Counted from the first letter of the stretch, positions 43,186 to 51,856 are shown. The stretch: DNA of 64,000 nt from a bacterium (GCA_017645765.1 JAGCNV010000026.1:1-64000); one strand, 5' to 3'. Notes: generated by a model from the sequence alone, not told the origin. Made by a program: numbers and translations.

Positions 43186-44496
43186 GACATTTTTACCCCC
43201 AAAAACATTTTCAAGGCTTACATCGACTGCCGCAGACGCAAGCGCAGCACCGTGAACGCGCAGAAGTTCGAGCGAAAGCTCTGCACAAACATCGTATCGC
43301 TCACAAAATCGCTGCAGAGCGGAAACTACGAGCCCGGCAAATCGATCTGCTTCGTCGTGAGAAATCCCAAGCCGCGCGAAGTTTTTGCAGCCGATTTCCG
43401 TGACAGGATCGTCCATCATCTTTTAGTCAGATTTCTGGAACAGCACTGGGAAAAGGTTTTCATCCACGATTCCTACGCATGCCGCAAAAACAAAGGGACT
43501 CTCGCCGCCGTGGAAAGGCTTCATCACAACATGCTGAGTATTTCTAAAAACGGAAAAAAGCGGGCATATTTCATGCAGCTTGACGTGAAGAACTTTTTCA
43601 TGTCTATTGACCGCGAAATTCTGTGGAAATTCCTCGAAAAAGGGCTCAGAAAACAGCTCGGGATCAGAAAAAATGCTGAAAATTGTGTTCAGATGACGAT
43701 TTTTGACCTAGATTTTTCAGAAAAAGAGCAGAATTTTAAGAAAATCTCAAAAGTTCTGCACACCCTGCTTTTTCACGAGCCGACAAAAGATTACATAAAC
43801 AAATCGACAAAGCGCGAATGGTCGTGGGTTCCGCCCGAAAAAAGCCTTTTCAACGCAGAAAAGGGCAAAGGACTGCCAATCGGAAACCTGACATCGCAGT
43901 TTTTCGCAAACGTCTATCTCAATGCGCTCGACCAGTTCATCAAACATGTCCTCAAAATCAAATATTATGTCCGCTATGTCGATGATTTTGTGATCATGCA
44001 CGAAGACAAAGAACAGTTGAGGACGTGGCTCACCGCAATCAAAGAATTTTTGAAGGAAAAACTCGGTTTAAGGCTCAAAAACGAGGTCAAAGTTGCATCT
44101 CTCGGCAACGGAATCAATTTTCTCGGTTATGTCCAGCACATTTTCTACCGTTTGGTGAGAAGAAGAGTCGTTGACAATTTCAGGAATAAATTGAGGTGGT
44201 GGGCGGTTGGTGAGCCAGTCGAACCATCGCTCATTTCGACTTCGCTCAATGACCGGGAGACGTTTCAGGAAACGTCTCTACAAGAATCTAATAAAATCAA
44301 TGTGTTATCAAAATTGAGATCCGTTCTAACCTCGTATCTGGCATATTCATCAAAGGCAAATTCATTCCGAATCGTGCAGAAAACATTGAGTCCGCACAAA
44401 TGGATAGACAAAATTTTCAAAATATCGGGAACAAAAGCGGCGTTTTCAGAGGAAATCACACAGGAACAGGAAAGAATTGTTTTCGGGTTTTATTAG
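43168..44496 (+). CDS. DGR reverse transcriptase
   Basis: 442 aa. Motifs in order: FAADFRDRIVHHLL (about 73-86), FIHDSYACRKNKGT (98-111), QLDVKNFFMSID (catalytic Asp139), GLPIGNLTSQFFANVYLNALD (236-255), YYVRYVDDFVIM (YVDD 270-273) and FLGY. The (I/V/L)GxxxSQ form of motif 4 is typical of DGR enzymes, where group II intron RTs have QGxxxSP. There is no maturase/endonuclease domain. The product copies the TR RNA with errors at adenines for transfer to the VR. A palindrome inserted about residues 348-375 adds GEPVEPSLISTSLNDRETFQ and more. The start has GGTAGGAG and overlaps the TR. Confidence 0.95.
   Translation: MVVENADIFTPKNIFKAYIDCRRRKRSTVNAQKFERKLCTNIVSLTKSLQSGNYEPGKSICFVVRNPKPREVFAADFRDRIVHHLLVRFLEQHWEKVFIHDSYACRKNKGTLAAVERLHHNMLSISKNGKKRAYFMQLDVKNFFMSIDREILWKFLEKGLRKQLGIRKNAENCVQMTIFDLDFSEKEQNFKKISKVLHTLLFHEPTKDYINKSTKREWSWVPPEKSLFNAEKGKGLPIGNLTSQFFANVYLNALDQFIKHVLKIKYYVRYVDDFVIMHEDKEQLRTWLTAIKEFLKEKLGLRLKNEVKVASLGNGINFLGYVQHIFYRLVRRRVVDNFRNKLRWWAVGEPVEPSLISTSLNDRETFQETSLQESNKINVLSKLRSVLTSYLAYSSKANSFRIVQKTLSPHKWIDKIFKISGTKAAFSEEITQEQERIVFGFY
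44204..44290 (+). repeat. Dispersed repeat inserted in frame in the RT gene
   Basis: A stretch with GAACCATCGCTCATTTCGAC and TTCGCTCAATGACCG followed by the palindrome GAGACGTTTC-AG-GAAACGTCTC (44257-44278) and TACAA. It adds about 28 residues to the RT after the palm/thumb region without breaking the frame. The palindrome belongs to the family at 42406 and 47346. Confidence 0.7.
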
Positions 44497-44502
44497 AATC
44501 TC

Positions 44503-44560
44503 CGTTGTGTGAGGTAGGGCTTCGACTCCAACGACCGCTCAGGAACCGGTTCAGCAACCT
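44503..44560 (+). repeat. Partial IMH copy and dispersed repeat after the RT gene
   Basis: CGTTGTGTGAGGTAGG (44503-44518) equals 16 bp of the VR/TR 3' end (43150-43165), 7 bp after the RT stop. It is followed by GCTTCGACTCCAACGACCGC and CAGGAACCGGTTCAGCAACC, which looks like a dispersed repeat. It may be the remains of a second target site. Confidence 0.6.
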
Positions 44561-44657
44561 TAAAATTTTTCCTGTTCCAAAAATACTTGCTTTCCCTAAA
44601 TTATAAGTCTACATTAGCCCGTTGTTTGTTTTATTAACCATCCAATCGGAGGAAAAG

Positions 44658-45866
44658 ATGTACTCAAATCTTGACAATTACTTTTCAGACATGTCCAAAA
44701 GGGCTAAAAAATCGGCTATCAGAGAGTTGCTCAAACTTACGAAGGAACCCGGCATCATTTCTTTTGCAGGCGGCCTTCCGGCTCCCGAAACTTTCCCGGT
44801 AGAGGAACTTCGCGAAGTTACTGAAGAAGTTCTCAAGAACGAAGCTGCTTTCGCACTTCAGTACGGCACGACCGAAGGTGACGACCTTCTGAGAGAACAG
44901 CTTGTAAAACGCTACCGCGAGATGGGTCTCGACATCACGAAGGAAAACCTAGTCATCACCACGGCAAGCCAGCAGTCGCTCGACTTCCTCGGCAGAGTTT
45001 TCATCAACAAAGGCGACAAAGTCATCGTTGAGTTCCCGAGCTACCTCGGCGCACTTCAGGCTTTCAACGCTTTCGGCGCAAGCCCCATCGGAATTCCTTC
45101 CGACGAACACGGTATGGATCCGAAACTTCTCGAAGCAAAACTTGCAGAGCTTCAGGCTAAAGGCGAGCAGGTAAAATTCATGTACATCATCCCCGATTTC
45201 CAGAACCCGTCGGGTGTCACGATGCCGGAATTCAGAAGAAAAGAGATCATAGAGATCGCTCACAAATATCACGTTCTCATCGTTGAGGACAGCCCCTACA
45301 GAGAACTTCGTTTCGAAGGCGAAGCTCAGCCCACGATCTATCAGCTCGACAAAGAAGGAACGACCATCACGCTCGGAACCTTCTCGAAGATTTTCGTTCC
45401 GGGATTCAGAATCGGCTGGGTAATCGCAGATCCGAAGATCATCGACAAGTTCGTAACCACGAAACAGTCGGTTGACCTCTGCACGCCGCCTTTCGTTCAG
45501 AGAATTGCTGGCAGATACATGGAAAAAGGTCTTTTCTCGACAAAACTCGGCGACATCATCAAACTTTACAAGCACAAAAAAGACCTCATGATGGACTGCT
45601 TCGAAAAATATCTTCCGGAAGGAGTAAAATGGACGAATCCGGAAGGCGGTCTCTTCCTTTTCGTTTACCTTCCAGAGCACATGGATGCTGAGAAACTCTT
45701 CAAGATCGCGATTGCAAACAAGGTTGCATTCGTTCTCGGAACAGTTTTCTACTGCGACGGCAGCGGCAAGAACACTCTCAGAATCAATTTCTCCTACTGC
45801 TCTGACGAACAGATCGTAGAAGGCGTCAAGAGACTCGGTCAGGCTATCAGAGAATACAAAGACTAA
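44658..45866 (+). CDS. PLP-dependent aminotransferase (class I/II, 2-aminoadipate/LysN type)
   Basis: 402 aa of fold type I: SFAGGLPAPETFPVE near the N-terminus, ALQYGTTEGDDLLRE, PDFQNPSGVTM, VEDSPYRELRF and the PLP-lysine motif TFSKIFVPGFRIGW. This pattern is that of the MocR/LysN subgroup acting on aromatic, branched or 2-aminoadipate substrates. Such enzymes supply 2-oxo acids, which IorAB (50252-50239 region) could oxidise. GGAGG lies 8 nt before the ATG; a short upstream extension is rejected. Confidence 0.92.
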   Translation: MYSNLDNYFSDMSKRAKKSAIRELLKLTKEPGIISFAGGLPAPETFPVEELREVTEEVLKNEAAFALQYGTTEGDDLLREQLVKRYREMGLDITKENLVITTASQQSLDFLGRVFINKGDKVIVEFPSYLGALQAFNAFGASPIGIPSDEHGMDPKLLEAKLAELQAKGEQVKFMYIIPDFQNPSGVTMPEFRRKEIIEIAHKYHVLIVEDSPYRELRFEGEAQPTIYQLDKEGTTITLGTFSKIFVPGFRIGWVIADPKIIDKFVTTKQSVDLCTPPFVQRIAGRYMEKGLFSTKLGDIIKLYKHKKDLMMDCFEKYLPEGVKWTNPEGGLFLFVYLPEHMDAEKLFKIAIANKVAFVLGTVFYCDGSGKNTLRINFSYCSDEQIVEGVKRLGQAIREYKD

Positions 45867-45892
45867 TAAAATCTGTCGTTTATTCTTTTTAC

Positions 45893-45919
45893 AGGCTTCC
45901 TTCGGGAAGCCTTTTTTTT
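45893..45919 (+). terminator. Rho-independent terminator after the aminotransferase
   Basis: Perfect 8-bp stem AGGCTTCC / GGAAGCCT with a UUCG tetraloop, followed by eight T. It is the clearest intrinsic terminator in the window. Confidence 0.92.
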
Positions 45920-45991
45920 ATTGAAAATCTGTAAAAATAGCAAAAACTTTGTCCTTAAGTAAAATTCTTCGTTTTTATTGGCGGAGGGGTT

Positions 45992-47338
45992 ATGAAAAAA
46001 ACGTCGTTTTTTCTTTTTTTAGTTTCTTTTTTTCTTTTAGTCTCATGTGAAAACCACATTGCGTCAGAGTGTTCGCAGGCAAGTGTGAACAGGCAGGCTT
46101 TTGCCTATCTCAAGGAGTGGTATCTCTGGTATGAGTATCTTCCGGCGATAAATCCGGCTGATTATGAATCGCTTGACAAGATGATTGCGGCAGTGAAATA
46201 CCGCGAAGGGGACAAACTGATAGATCGTTTTTCATACGCTGTGAAAAAGGAGGAACACGACAATTACTACGCAGGCAAGCGTTATGGCATGGGAATGTCT
46301 ACACAGCGCGATGAAAACAATGACATTTTCATAACAATGGTTTATCCGGGAAGTCCGGCAGGAGAGGCGGGACTCAAGCGCGGTCAGAAGCTTCTTGCGA
46401 TGAACGGTGTGACTGTCGAAGAACTTGACGAAAACGGTACCTACAACAAAGAGCACCGCAACGACGAGGATTTTGAGGAAAAAACCGACTGGAACAATGT
46501 CTACAACGCTGAAAACAAAGGCGAGGCGGTTCAATTCAAAGTTCTTGATGAAGGCGAGGAGCTCGAAACGACGGTCGTTCTTGATGACTACATCGGAAAA
46601 TCGGTGCTGGCATATAAAGTTCTTGATCATGACGGCGTGAAAACGGGGTACATCCACTTTAAATCGTTCATAAACTCTTCGGAAGATGAGTTGAACGAGG
46701 TCTTCGCGCACTTTAAAGAAGAAAATGTTGAGCAGCTTGTTCTTGATCTTCGCTACAACGGCGGCGGGCTGGTTAAGATCGCGCATCAGCTCGTAAACCT
46801 TATCGTCGGTGACAAAGTGAAAGGTGACGAGATAATCAAACTTATCTACAATAACAAGCATTCCGAGCAGAACTATTCGTATAAGGGAGAGGTCCTTAAA
46901 AATTCGCTTTCCGGTATCAGCAAAGTTGCAGTCATTGTTTCATCTGGAACTGCAAGCGCTTCCGAAATGGTTATAAATTCACTCACTCCTTATGTTGAAG
47001 TTGTTCTTGTCGGCGAAACGACTTACGGAAAGCCGGTCGGAATGAATTCAAGGGATTTCTGCGACCAGACGATCGTTCCGATCACTTTCAAATACGCCAA
47101 TTCCCTGGATTACGGCGATTTCTTTTTAGGAATGGAAGCCGACTGTGCGGCAGATGACGATATCAAGCACGATTTCGGCGACGAGAGGGAAGCGGAACTT
47201 GCTGTTTCGCTTTACTATCTTTCTAACGGGAAATGCCCGTCGAATGCGGATGTGAAGAGTTTCGCAAAGAGAAAAACAATCGAAGAGCGCATTCCGCTTC
47301 AGCTCAAGGGAATGGGAAAGATCGATTATACGTTCTAA
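45992..47338 (+). CDS. S41-family C-terminal-processing-type protease, lipoprotein
   Basis: 448 aa. Lipoprotein signal (FLFLVSFFLLVSC, lipid Cys about 19), a PDZ domain (about 95-165: YPGSPAGEAGLKRGQKLLAM) and an S41 peptidase core (GYIHFKSFINSSEDEL, LRYNGGGLV, VSSGTASASEM with the catalytic Ser, GETTYGKPVG with the conserved Lys). It acts in the periplasm on protein C-termini or misfolded proteins. GGCGGAGG precedes the ATG. It stands alone between a terminator and a convergent gene. Confidence 0.9.
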   Translation: MKKTSFFLFLVSFFLLVSCENHIASECSQASVNRQAFAYLKEWYLWYEYLPAINPADYESLDKMIAAVKYREGDKLIDRFSYAVKKEEHDNYYAGKRYGMGMSTQRDENNDIFITMVYPGSPAGEAGLKRGQKLLAMNGVTVEELDENGTYNKEHRNDEDFEEKTDWNNVYNAENKGEAVQFKVLDEGEELETTVVLDDYIGKSVLAYKVLDHDGVKTGYIHFKSFINSSEDELNEVFAHFKEENVEQLVLDLRYNGGGLVKIAHQLVNLIVGDKVKGDEIIKLIYNNKHSEQNYSYKGEVLKNSLSGISKVAVIVSSGTASASEMVINSLTPYVEVVLVGETTYGKPVGMNSRDFCDQTIVPITFKYANSLDYGDFFLGMEADCAADDDIKHDFGDEREAELAVSLYYLSNGKCPSNADVKSFAKRKTIEERIPLQLKGMGKIDYTF

Positions 47339-47345
47339 CCATATC

Positions 47346-47368
47346 GAGACGCCATGGTATGACGTCTC
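47346..47368. repeat. GAGACG palindrome between convergent genes
   Basis: GAGACG and CGTCTC around CCATGGTATGA, followed by TACAA as in the copy inside the RT gene. It belongs to the same dispersed family as 42406 and 44257. Confidence 0.65.
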
Positions 47369-47379
47369 TACAAAAAAAT

Positions 47380-48891
47380 CTATTTCAGGTCAGAATTTGT
47401 CTTCAAAAGTTCCGGATCGACTTCGTAGAGGTTGAAATATGGGGTTTTGTGTTTCAGGACCATTCCTTTCGGCGGTTTATTCCTCAGTTTTCTCAGGTCT
47501 TCCTTTGATATTTTGAAGCGTGCCGCACTGGAATTGAATTGGTGCGTAATCAGGAAAATTCCAGGTTTTTTGATCTGTTTAAGCGAATTGATGAACCTGT
47601 AGTTTTTGTTTTTGTAGCCTGAATAGTAGTCTATGCGGTAGTAAATATTTCTGTCTGCCAGGTATATCGTGGTATTCGGGTAGTTCGTGAGCAGTATCTT
47701 CATCGATTCTTTCTGGTTTTTTCTGCTTGTTTTGTAGAAGTTGCTGTTGTCGAGAGAGTAGTAGATGTTGCTTATAAAAATTATAAGAAAAATTACCAAA
47801 GCAACTACCTTTGCGGCGATTTTTTTCGTTTTGACCAAATCTAAAAGGAGAATTGCGCAGATGGCGCAGAGGGGAAGAACGAAAATTATCGTATAGCGGT
47901 TGTTTCTGATGAGAGTGGTGTAGGGCGAAAGGCTTGTCGGCGCGAACGACATGAAAAGGAAGTATGAGAGAAACCAGATGAAGAAAGTAACTTCTTTGCC
48001 TTGTTTTTTCAGGCACATTTTCACGATGCAGGCGAGAAGAGCGGCAACAGTGAAGTATCCGCCGAATCCGAATGTTTTCCAGCGGGCGAAGTTGCCGGAG
48101 GTGAAAACAGTTCTGATGTAGAAAAAGAGGTCTTTCGGATCGACATCGGTCATTCTGTTCTGGTATTCGACAGCCTTTTTGCTGATTTCAAAGACGTGGA
48201 AGAAGTTGTTATGGACTTTGAGATAGACAAAGCCCTGAAATATTGCCGGAACAAGCGAGACGAGCGCAGCAGAGGCTACCCAGATAACGGTTTTTTTGTT
48301 GAAGCCTTTTTTATACCACACATAAATCGAGACTAGCAGCGCGATAAAAAGTCCAGTCGTTCTTGCGAAAAATATCCAGCCTATAGCGAAGCCGCCAAGA
48401 ATGAACCATCCGATTTTTTCGCTTTTTGCACCTCTCTGGAATGAATAAACTGTGAGGAGTGTGAAAAATTCGAGCGGAGCTGCGACCTGGAGAAAGTTCG
48501 AAAAGATGGCGACGATCGGGTATGTAATGTAGAAAAGAGTCGTGATGATTGCGGTTGCTTTGTCGGTCTCCTCTTCGATTATTCTGTATGCCAGCCAGAC
48601 GCTTGAGATGCCGTAAACCATCGTCGGGAGCAGCGATGTGAAGTCGCTTACGCCGAACAGTTTGTAAAGAAGCGCCGCCGGAGCGAAAACGACCCATCTG
48701 ACGTCGAAAATAAAACCTGCTGAAAAGTTGCCGTTGGCGAATCTGTTTGCCAGAGTGCTGTAGGGAAAATCGTCGCCCTGGGCTATTCCCATGAAGTTGA
48801 TCATCCGGAATATGAATGAGAAAATCATAAGAAGATATACAGGTTCGACAGGAAATTCTTCAAGTTTTTTACGGATTTTGTATAAATTCAT
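47380..48891 (-). CDS. GT39/PMT-like membrane glycosyltransferase
   Basis: 503 aa with about 10-12 membrane helices and a soluble C-terminal tail. The first loop has NFMGIAQGDDFPYSTLANRF, with the acidic GDDFPY where GT-C enzymes (ArnT/PMT type) carry the catalytic Asp. FARTTGLFIALLV and YTTLIRNNRYTIIFVLPL are further family-like segments. It probably moves a sugar from a polyprenyl-phosphate donor to lipid or protein at the periplasmic side. GAGGTGG precedes the ATG. Confidence 0.85.
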   Translation of the reverse strand: MNLYKIRKKLEEFPVEPVYLLMIFSFIFRMINFMGIAQGDDFPYSTLANRFANGNFSAGFIFDVRWVVFAPAALLYKLFGVSDFTSLLPTMVYGISSVWLAYRIIEEETDKATAIITTLFYITYPIVAIFSNFLQVAAPLEFFTLLTVYSFQRGAKSEKIGWFILGGFAIGWIFFARTTGLFIALLVSIYVWYKKGFNKKTVIWVASAALVSLVPAIFQGFVYLKVHNNFFHVFEISKKAVEYQNRMTDVDPKDLFFYIRTVFTSGNFARWKTFGFGGYFTVAALLACIVKMCLKKQGKEVTFFIWFLSYFLFMSFAPTSLSPYTTLIRNNRYTIIFVLPLCAICAILLLDLVKTKKIAAKVVALVIFLIIFISNIYYSLDNSNFYKTSRKNQKESMKILLTNYPNTTIYLADRNIYYRIDYYSGYKNKNYRFINSLKQIKKPGIFLITHQFNSSAARFKISKEDLRKLRNKPPKGMVLKHKTPYFNLYEVDPELLKTNSDLK

Positions 48892-48958
48892 TTTCCACCT
48901 CTAAAAAAACCGGTCGAAGTCTACTTTTTATTTTAAGGATTGCAAATGCGTTGGAAAA

Positions 48959-49636
48959 TCAGCTGTTCTCAAACAGAAATTTGTCCGAAAAAAGGTCTTT
49001 GTCGAGCCCTGAAAAGTTGTTTCTGAAGAAAGTTAGTCCTTTGTCGACGCTTTCAAGTTGCGTTGCGCGGTGAAGGTCAGTCCCGAGATTGTCGATTATC
49101 TCTTTTTCAAGAAAGCGGATGACCTGCTTTTTCTTGGGGTGGAATGAGGCTTTCGCCAAAGTTCTGACAGATGACTGGAAAAAAACTTTGTATTTGTTCT
49201 TCAGTTCAAGCCAGAACCCGTCGTCTTTCAGGTATCTTTCGATATGTGCCAGAAGCGGGATGAAACCGCCTGCATTGAGTGAAAAAACTGAGGTTTCAAT
49301 CTCTTTTTTGCCGACAAAAGGAGAAAATTCGACCATAATTATTTTGTAACCGTTTTTTGTCCGTGAAAATTCGCGGTGGTCGGAAAGGGTTTTTATCTTC
49401 GGGATGTTGCACATATATTCGAAGCTGAAACGCCTGACCATCGTTTTGCCGAGAGCCGAAATCCGTCCCATGACGATGTTCGGATCGGGGTTGAAAAGAG
49501 TGTGGAACTTGTGCGGAGTGGGGATTATCTCGATGTAGCCAAATGAAGACATTTCCTTAATTATTTCAAGTGTTTCAGAAACTTCTTCGGGGCCGTCGTC
49601 CAGCCCCGGAAGAAGATGTGAATGAAGATCGATCAT
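48959..49636 (-). CDS. PHP-type tyrosine phosphatase (CpsB/YwqE family)
   Basis: 225 aa starting MIDLHSHLLPGLDDGPEEVS, the metal-binding PHP motif, with TPHKFHTLFNP and a central PLLAHIERYLKD and LGTDLHRATQLES. These are the hallmarks of manganese-dependent protein-tyrosine phosphatases that control capsule or exopolysaccharide kinases. No tyrosine kinase is adjacent; the Wza-like gene at 26043 is the nearest surface-polysaccharide gene. Confidence 0.9.
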   Translation of the reverse strand: MIDLHSHLLPGLDDGPEEVSETLEIIKEMSSFGYIEIIPTPHKFHTLFNPDPNIVMGRISALGKTMVRRFSFEYMCNIPKIKTLSDHREFSRTKNGYKIIMVEFSPFVGKKEIETSVFSLNAGGFIPLLAHIERYLKDDGFWLELKNKYKVFFQSSVRTLAKASFHPKKKQVIRFLEKEIIDNLGTDLHRATQLESVDKGLTFFRNNFSGLDKDLFSDKFLFENS

Positions 49637-49648
49637 TGACTTGAAGAA

Positions 49649-50239
49649 CTATTTTTTCGAATTTTTCTCGGCAAATTCCCAACCTGCATTGATCGCTGCA
49701 AGGTTTGCTTTGACGATTTCTTCGCCTTTGCTTCCGAAAATGACTTCAACGCCTTTTCTGATGATGTTGATGTCAAGACCGGTGAAAAGGCTTGCAGCGC
49801 CTGCGATGACCATGTTCATGCCGCGTGCGTTGTTAACTTCTTTAGCGATTCCGTCGCCGTCGATAGCGATGCAGCGGGGCTGTTTTTTGAGCTCAGCCAT
49901 AAGTTCGTCAACTTTCGGATAGTTGTCGATATTGATGAACGGGTTGGTGTTGGTTACGATCCAGCCTGTTTCCGGGTTGAGCCACGGAAGGTAACGGAGC
50001 GATTCCATCGGCTCTACGCTGATGATGATGTCAGCTTTTCCCATCGGAACAAGGTCGCTCCAGATCGGTTTATCGGAAATTCTGAAGTGGCTCTGAACGT
50101 CGCCGCCGCGCTGGCTCATGCCGTGAACTTCGGCCTGTTTGAGGTAAAGACCGCTTTCAACTGCGGCATAACCGAAGATCTGCGCGATCGAAAGAATGCC
50201 CTGACCGCCTACACCTGCAAGAATCATATCACATTTCAT
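49649..50239 (-). CDS. iorB: Indolepyruvate:ferredoxin oxidoreductase, beta subunit
   Basis: 196 aa of the pyruvate:ferredoxin oxidoreductase gamma-type fold: ILAGVGGQGILSIAQIFGYA, EVHGMSQRGGDVQSH and SVEPMESLRYLPWL are conserved in IorB. With IorA it oxidises arylpyruvates to aryl-acetyl-CoA, reducing ferredoxin, in anaerobic amino-acid fermentation. GGAGGTG lies before the ATG, 12 nt after iorA. Confidence 0.95.
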   Translation of the reverse strand: MKCDMILAGVGGQGILSIAQIFGYAAVESGLYLKQAEVHGMSQRGGDVQSHFRISDKPIWSDLVPMGKADIIISVEPMESLRYLPWLNPETGWIVTNTNPFINIDNYPKVDELMAELKKQPRCIAIDGDGIAKEVNNARGMNMVIAGAASLFTGLDINIIRKGVEVIFGSKGEEIVKANLAAINAGWEFAEKNSKK

Positions 50240-50251
50240 AAGAGCACCTCC

Positions 50252-51856
50252 TTACTTCTTTGCCGCTTTGGTTTTTCTTCTTAAAGTCTGCATGCATTCT
50301 CTCTGCGGAATGATGACAGAAACGCCGTTGTATTCGATTTCTTCGGTGATGACTTTGACCATTTCCTCGTGGTTTGCCTTGGTCGGAACAACTACGCGGA
50401 TGTGGTTTTCGTCAACGCCGAGACCTTTTACTATCTGGTAAAGTCTTCCTTCAGCGTGCGATTTCTGGCCGCCCGTCATACCGGTGGTCGAGTTGTCGCT
50501 GATGAAAACGACGATGTTCGCCTTGTCGATGACTGCGTCGAGAAGACCTGTCATGCCGCTGTGTGTGAAGGTCGAGTCGCCGATCACAGCGCAAGCCGGG
50601 AACATTCCTGCATCTGCAGCACCTTTTGCCATAGTGATGCTTGCACCCATGTCGACGCAGCTGTTTACTGCCTGGAAAGGCGGAAGTGCGCCGAGTGTGT
50701 AGCAGCCGATATCGCCGAAAAGGTGACCGTCGCCGTATTTTTCTTTGACTGCTTCAACGTAAGCTGCGTAGAAGTCAGCGTGGCTGCAGCCGGGGCAGAG
50801 TTTAGGAGGTCTGCCTGCAACGAGGGAGGGAACATTTTCACCGATGGTCTCTTTGAGGCCGAGAGCAGCTGCGATGAGGTTCGGATTAAGTTCGCCGTCA
50901 CGCGGAAGTTCGCCCGACATTCTTCCCTGAACTTTGACATCCTTGTCGAGAAGGCCGCGGAGAGCTTCTTCGACCATCGGCATACCTTCTTCGAGAACGA
51001 GAACTTTCTCGCATTCCGAAGCGAGGCGAGCGATGAGTTTTTTCGGAGCCGGATACTGGCAGACTTTGACTACCGGATAGGGGCAGACGCCGTCGAAATT
51101 TTCCATGAGGTAGTTGAACGCAAGGCCGCATGCGATGATGCCGAGCGACTTGTCTGCGCCGTCGATGTATTTGTTCCACGGAGAGTTTTCGGACTCTTCC
51201 ATGAATTTTTTCTGGTTTTCGAGAGTTCTTCTGTAGCTCTTTTTCGCAAGTGCCGGAAGAAGGACGAACTGGCGTTTGTCTTCCGGAAGCTTGAGTTCGT
51301 TCGGAGCGATCGGATCTCTGAGTTCTACACCCGAACGGGAGTGCGAAAGACGAGTCGTGACACGCATAAGAACCGGAGTTTTGTACTTTTCGGAAAGTTC
51401 GTAGCCGTGGAAAACCATGTCGTAAGCTTCCTGCTGGTTCGATGGTTCAAGGATCGGAAGAAGGGCAAACTTTGCAAGGATTCTCGAATCCTGCTCGTCC
51501 TGGGATGAGTGCATGCTCGGATCGTCAGCAACCGTTACGATGCAGCCGCCGTTTGCGCCGGTTACGCCTGAGTTTACAAACGGATCCATTGCGACATTGA
51601 GGCCGACGTGCTTCATCATAGCCATGCTTCTTTTGCCTGCATAGCTCATTCCGAGTGCGCCTTCAACAGCGGTTTTTTCGTTTGCCGACCATGTTCTGTG
51701 AACGTTTCTTTCAGCTGCGACTTTGGAAGCCTGAGCATACTCCATGATTTCTGTCGAAGGAGTGCCGGGGTAAGAGTAAAATCCCGAAATACCGGCATCA
51801 AGAGCCGCCTGGGCGATAGCTTCATCGCCGAGAATCATCATTTTTTTCTTAGTCAC
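50252..51856 (-). CDS. iorA: Indolepyruvate:ferredoxin oxidoreductase, alpha subunit (no ferredoxin domain)
   Basis: 534 aa. N-terminal pyrimidine-binding region with GFYSYPGTPSTEIMEYA and a C-terminal TPP-binding core (GDIGCYTLGALPPFQAVNSC, VIGDSTFTHSG, ISDNSTTGMTGGQ). Typical IorA proteins end in two 4Fe-4S clusters; this one stops at IIPQRECMQTLRRKTKAAKK with no Cys clusters, so electrons must pass to a separate ferredoxin or another subunit. The GTG at 51856 has TGGAGG at good distance; the longer frame is rejected. Confidence 0.94.
   Translation of the reverse strand: MTKKKMMILGDEAIAQAALDAGISGFYSYPGTPSTEIMEYAQASKVAAERNVHRTWSANEKTAVEGALGMSYAGKRSMAMMKHVGLNVAMDPFVNSGVTGANGGCIVTVADDPSMHSSQDEQDSRILAKFALLPILEPSNQQEAYDMVFHGYELSEKYKTPVLMRVTTRLSHSRSGVELRDPIAPNELKLPEDKRQFVLLPALAKKSYRRTLENQKKFMEESENSPWNKYIDGADKSLGIIACGLAFNYLMENFDGVCPYPVVKVCQYPAPKKLIARLASECEKVLVLEEGMPMVEEALRGLLDKDVKVQGRMSGELPRDGELNPNLIAAALGLKETIGENVPSLVAGRPPKLCPGCSHADFYAAYVEAVKEKYGDGHLFGDIGCYTLGALPPFQAVNSCVDMGASITMAKGAADAGMFPACAVIGDSTFTHSGMTGLLDAVIDKANIVVFISDNSTTGMTGGQKSHAEGRLYQIVKGLGVDENHIRVVVPTKANHEEMVKVITEEIEYNGVSVIIPQRECMQTLRRKTKAAKK

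Larger units (their letters stand above)
40872..44496 (+). mobile_element. Complete diversity-generating retroelement
   Basis: Target gene with VR, hairpins and terminator, avd, TR and RT lie in one orientation within 3.6 kb. All core parts are present and reading frames are intact, so it may be active. No integrase, transposase or phage structural gene is next to it, so it looks like a chromosomal DGR. The KilA-N gene beside it hints at an earlier mobile origin. Confidence 0.95.

Noticed and set aside
43168-44496. RT as part of a group II intron or retron
   Set aside because: There is no maturase/endonuclease domain, no intron ends and no msr-msd-like structure. Motif 4 has SQ, and an adenine-type TR/VR pair is present.
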